A DNA stretch of 64,000 nt from an uncultured Paracoccaceae bacterium. GTDB lineage: Bacteria > Pseudomonadota > Alphaproteobacteria > Rhodobacterales > Rhodobacteraceae. Where the stretch lies: the NCBI GenBank assembly GCA_945952025.1, contig CAMFGW010000010.1, forward strand, positions 22,507 through 86,506. The letters are read 5' to 3'. Made by a program: the position numbers and the translations under genes. The notes beneath the pieces were generated by a model. The model saw only the letters and a list, made by a program, of their open reading frames with translations. It made no database searches and was not told the DNA's origin. How positions within the stretch are numbered: position 1 is the stretch's first letter; each line of letters starts with the position of its first letter. Positions 63,284 to 64,000 of the stretch are shown one piece after another.

Positions 63284-63498
63284 GCGGGAAAAGGAAACGC
63301 GACCCGCGGTTCCCCCGCCCGTGTGGGGACGATGCCGCTGGACCGTTGGGGGCACAGGACTACGCAGGCCGGCGCCTGCCCCGGTGGGCGCGGGAGCGCC
63401 CGCCGTTGGCGGGGCGGGCGCTGGCCGGTGGCCTTTGGGGCCACCGTCCGGGACAAAAGACAGGGCTTTCGCATGGCAGGGTCAACGGCCCCTGCCAC
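63284..63498. repeat. Inverted repeat, right copy (about 215 bp)
   Basis: Reverse-complement partner of 61005-61219, lying between the GNAT gene and proS. It keeps the same internal hairpins (GGTGGCC-TTTGG-GGCCACC orientation) with scattered substitutions and a few small indels. The remaining 125 bp up to proS hold nothing recognised. Confidence 0.9.
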
Positions 63499-63624
63499 CC
63501 AGACGACGGGGCGTGCCTGGCCCCACGGGGACCACGAACCGCGGGCGCAGGCCTGACCCGTCGCTTGCCAGCGGGCGCCGCATCGACTATCCGAAACCCG
63601 CACCCCGGAACGAACGAGCCCAAG

Positions 63625-64000
63625 ATGCGCCTGACCCGCTATTTCCTGCCCGTCCTCAAGGAAAACCCCGCCGACGCCCAGATCGTGTCGCACCGCTACA
63701 TGCTGCGCGCGGGCATGATCCGCCAGCAGGCCGCCGGCATCTATTCCTGGCTGCCGCTCGGCTACCGCGTCCTGCGCCGGATCGAAGAGATCGTGCACCA
63801 GGAACAGCAGCGCGCGGGCCATATCCCGCTCTTGATGCCGACGCTGCAGCCGGCCGACCTCTGGCGCGAGTCGGGGCGCTATGACGACTACGGGCAGGAG
63901 ATGCTGCGCATCAAGGACCGGCACGAGCGCGACATGCTCTATGGTCCGACCAACGAGGAGATGATCACCGACATCTTCCGCGCCCATGTCGGCAGCTACA
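63625..64000 (+). CDS. proS: Prolyl-tRNA synthetase (partial)
   Basis: Class II aminoacyl-tRNA synthetase, cut by the right window edge after about 125 codons. [20 protein letters not shown] and [35 protein letters not shown] are the typical N-terminus. [22 protein letters not shown] and [16 protein letters not shown] are the motif-1/2 region of bacterial-type ProRS. Confidence 0.95.
   Translation, partial: MRLTRYFLPVLKENPADAQIVSHRYMLRAGMIRQQAAGIYSWLPLGYRVLRRIEEIVHQEQQRAGHIPLLMPTLQPADLWRESGRYDDYGQEMLRIKDRHERDMLYGPTNEEMITDIFRAHVGSY

Overview
This is a GC-rich (roughly two-thirds GC) chromosomal window from an alphaproteobacterium, very probably a member of the Rhodobacteraceae (Rhodobacterales). 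The evidence is the pyrH-frr-uppS-cdsA-dxr-rseP-bamA-skp-fabZ-lpxA-lpxI-lpxB cluster, LpxI (DUF1009) in place of LpxH, an ArgC with a VAGTGCNAA active-site segment, a vitamin B12-dependent (class II) ribonucleotide reductase, a type II lumazine synthase behind an FMN riboswitch, and a GTA-type holin. Genes are tightly packed, with many 1-4 bp stop/start overlaps. The genus cannot be fixed from the sequence alone. No rRNA, CRISPR array or intact insertion sequence was seen.

Layout. 0-4 kb: a peptide-type ABC transporter (permease cut by the window edge, Tat-dependent binding protein) and an AraC regulator. 4.1-17.7 kb: miaA, divergent from the long envelope operon (UMP kinase, ribosome recycling, undecaprenyl-PP and CDP-DAG synthesis, DXP reductoisomerase, RseP, BamA, Skp, lipid A). 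17.7-23.9 kb: argC and the cytochrome c maturation genes ccmE-ccmF-ccmH, interrupted by an endolysin/holin pair of the gene-transfer-agent release type, then an enoyl-CoA hydratase. 23.9-32 kb: ppiD-trpE and trpG-trpD-ung on the minus strand, with a YibQ-like divergent polysaccharide deacetylase on the opposite strand between trpE and trpG. 32-37.4 kb: aminotransferase, DUF2127 protein, gpt, fabI, pdxH, a double cold-shock-domain protein coupled to a DUF192 protein, then tRNA-Pro. 38-43 kb: nrdJ behind a promoter overlapped by tandem NrdR-box-like sites, FMN riboswitch plus ribH, and a small EF-hand protein.

43-56.5 kb is the main accessory region. A rightward operon (RpiR regulator, polar amino acid ABC transporter, enolase-superfamily racemase, COG3375-type acyltransferase) converges on a leftward set (class III aminotransferase, BKACE/DUF849 enzyme, GNAT, acetylpolyamine-deacetylase-like protein, dimethylformamidase-large-subunit-like protein, phospholipase D-like protein). 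Together they look like an uncharacterised pathway that imports and degrades an N-acylated or beta-amino compound. This is the best candidate for an undescribed system.

56.7-64 kb: tRNA-Val, an SLC13-family permease broken by several frameshifts and a stop, a CorA transporter, a DUF475 membrane protein, rplU-rpmA, a GNAT gene and the start of proS. A pair of about 215 bp inverted repeats brackets the rplU-rpmA-GNAT segment.
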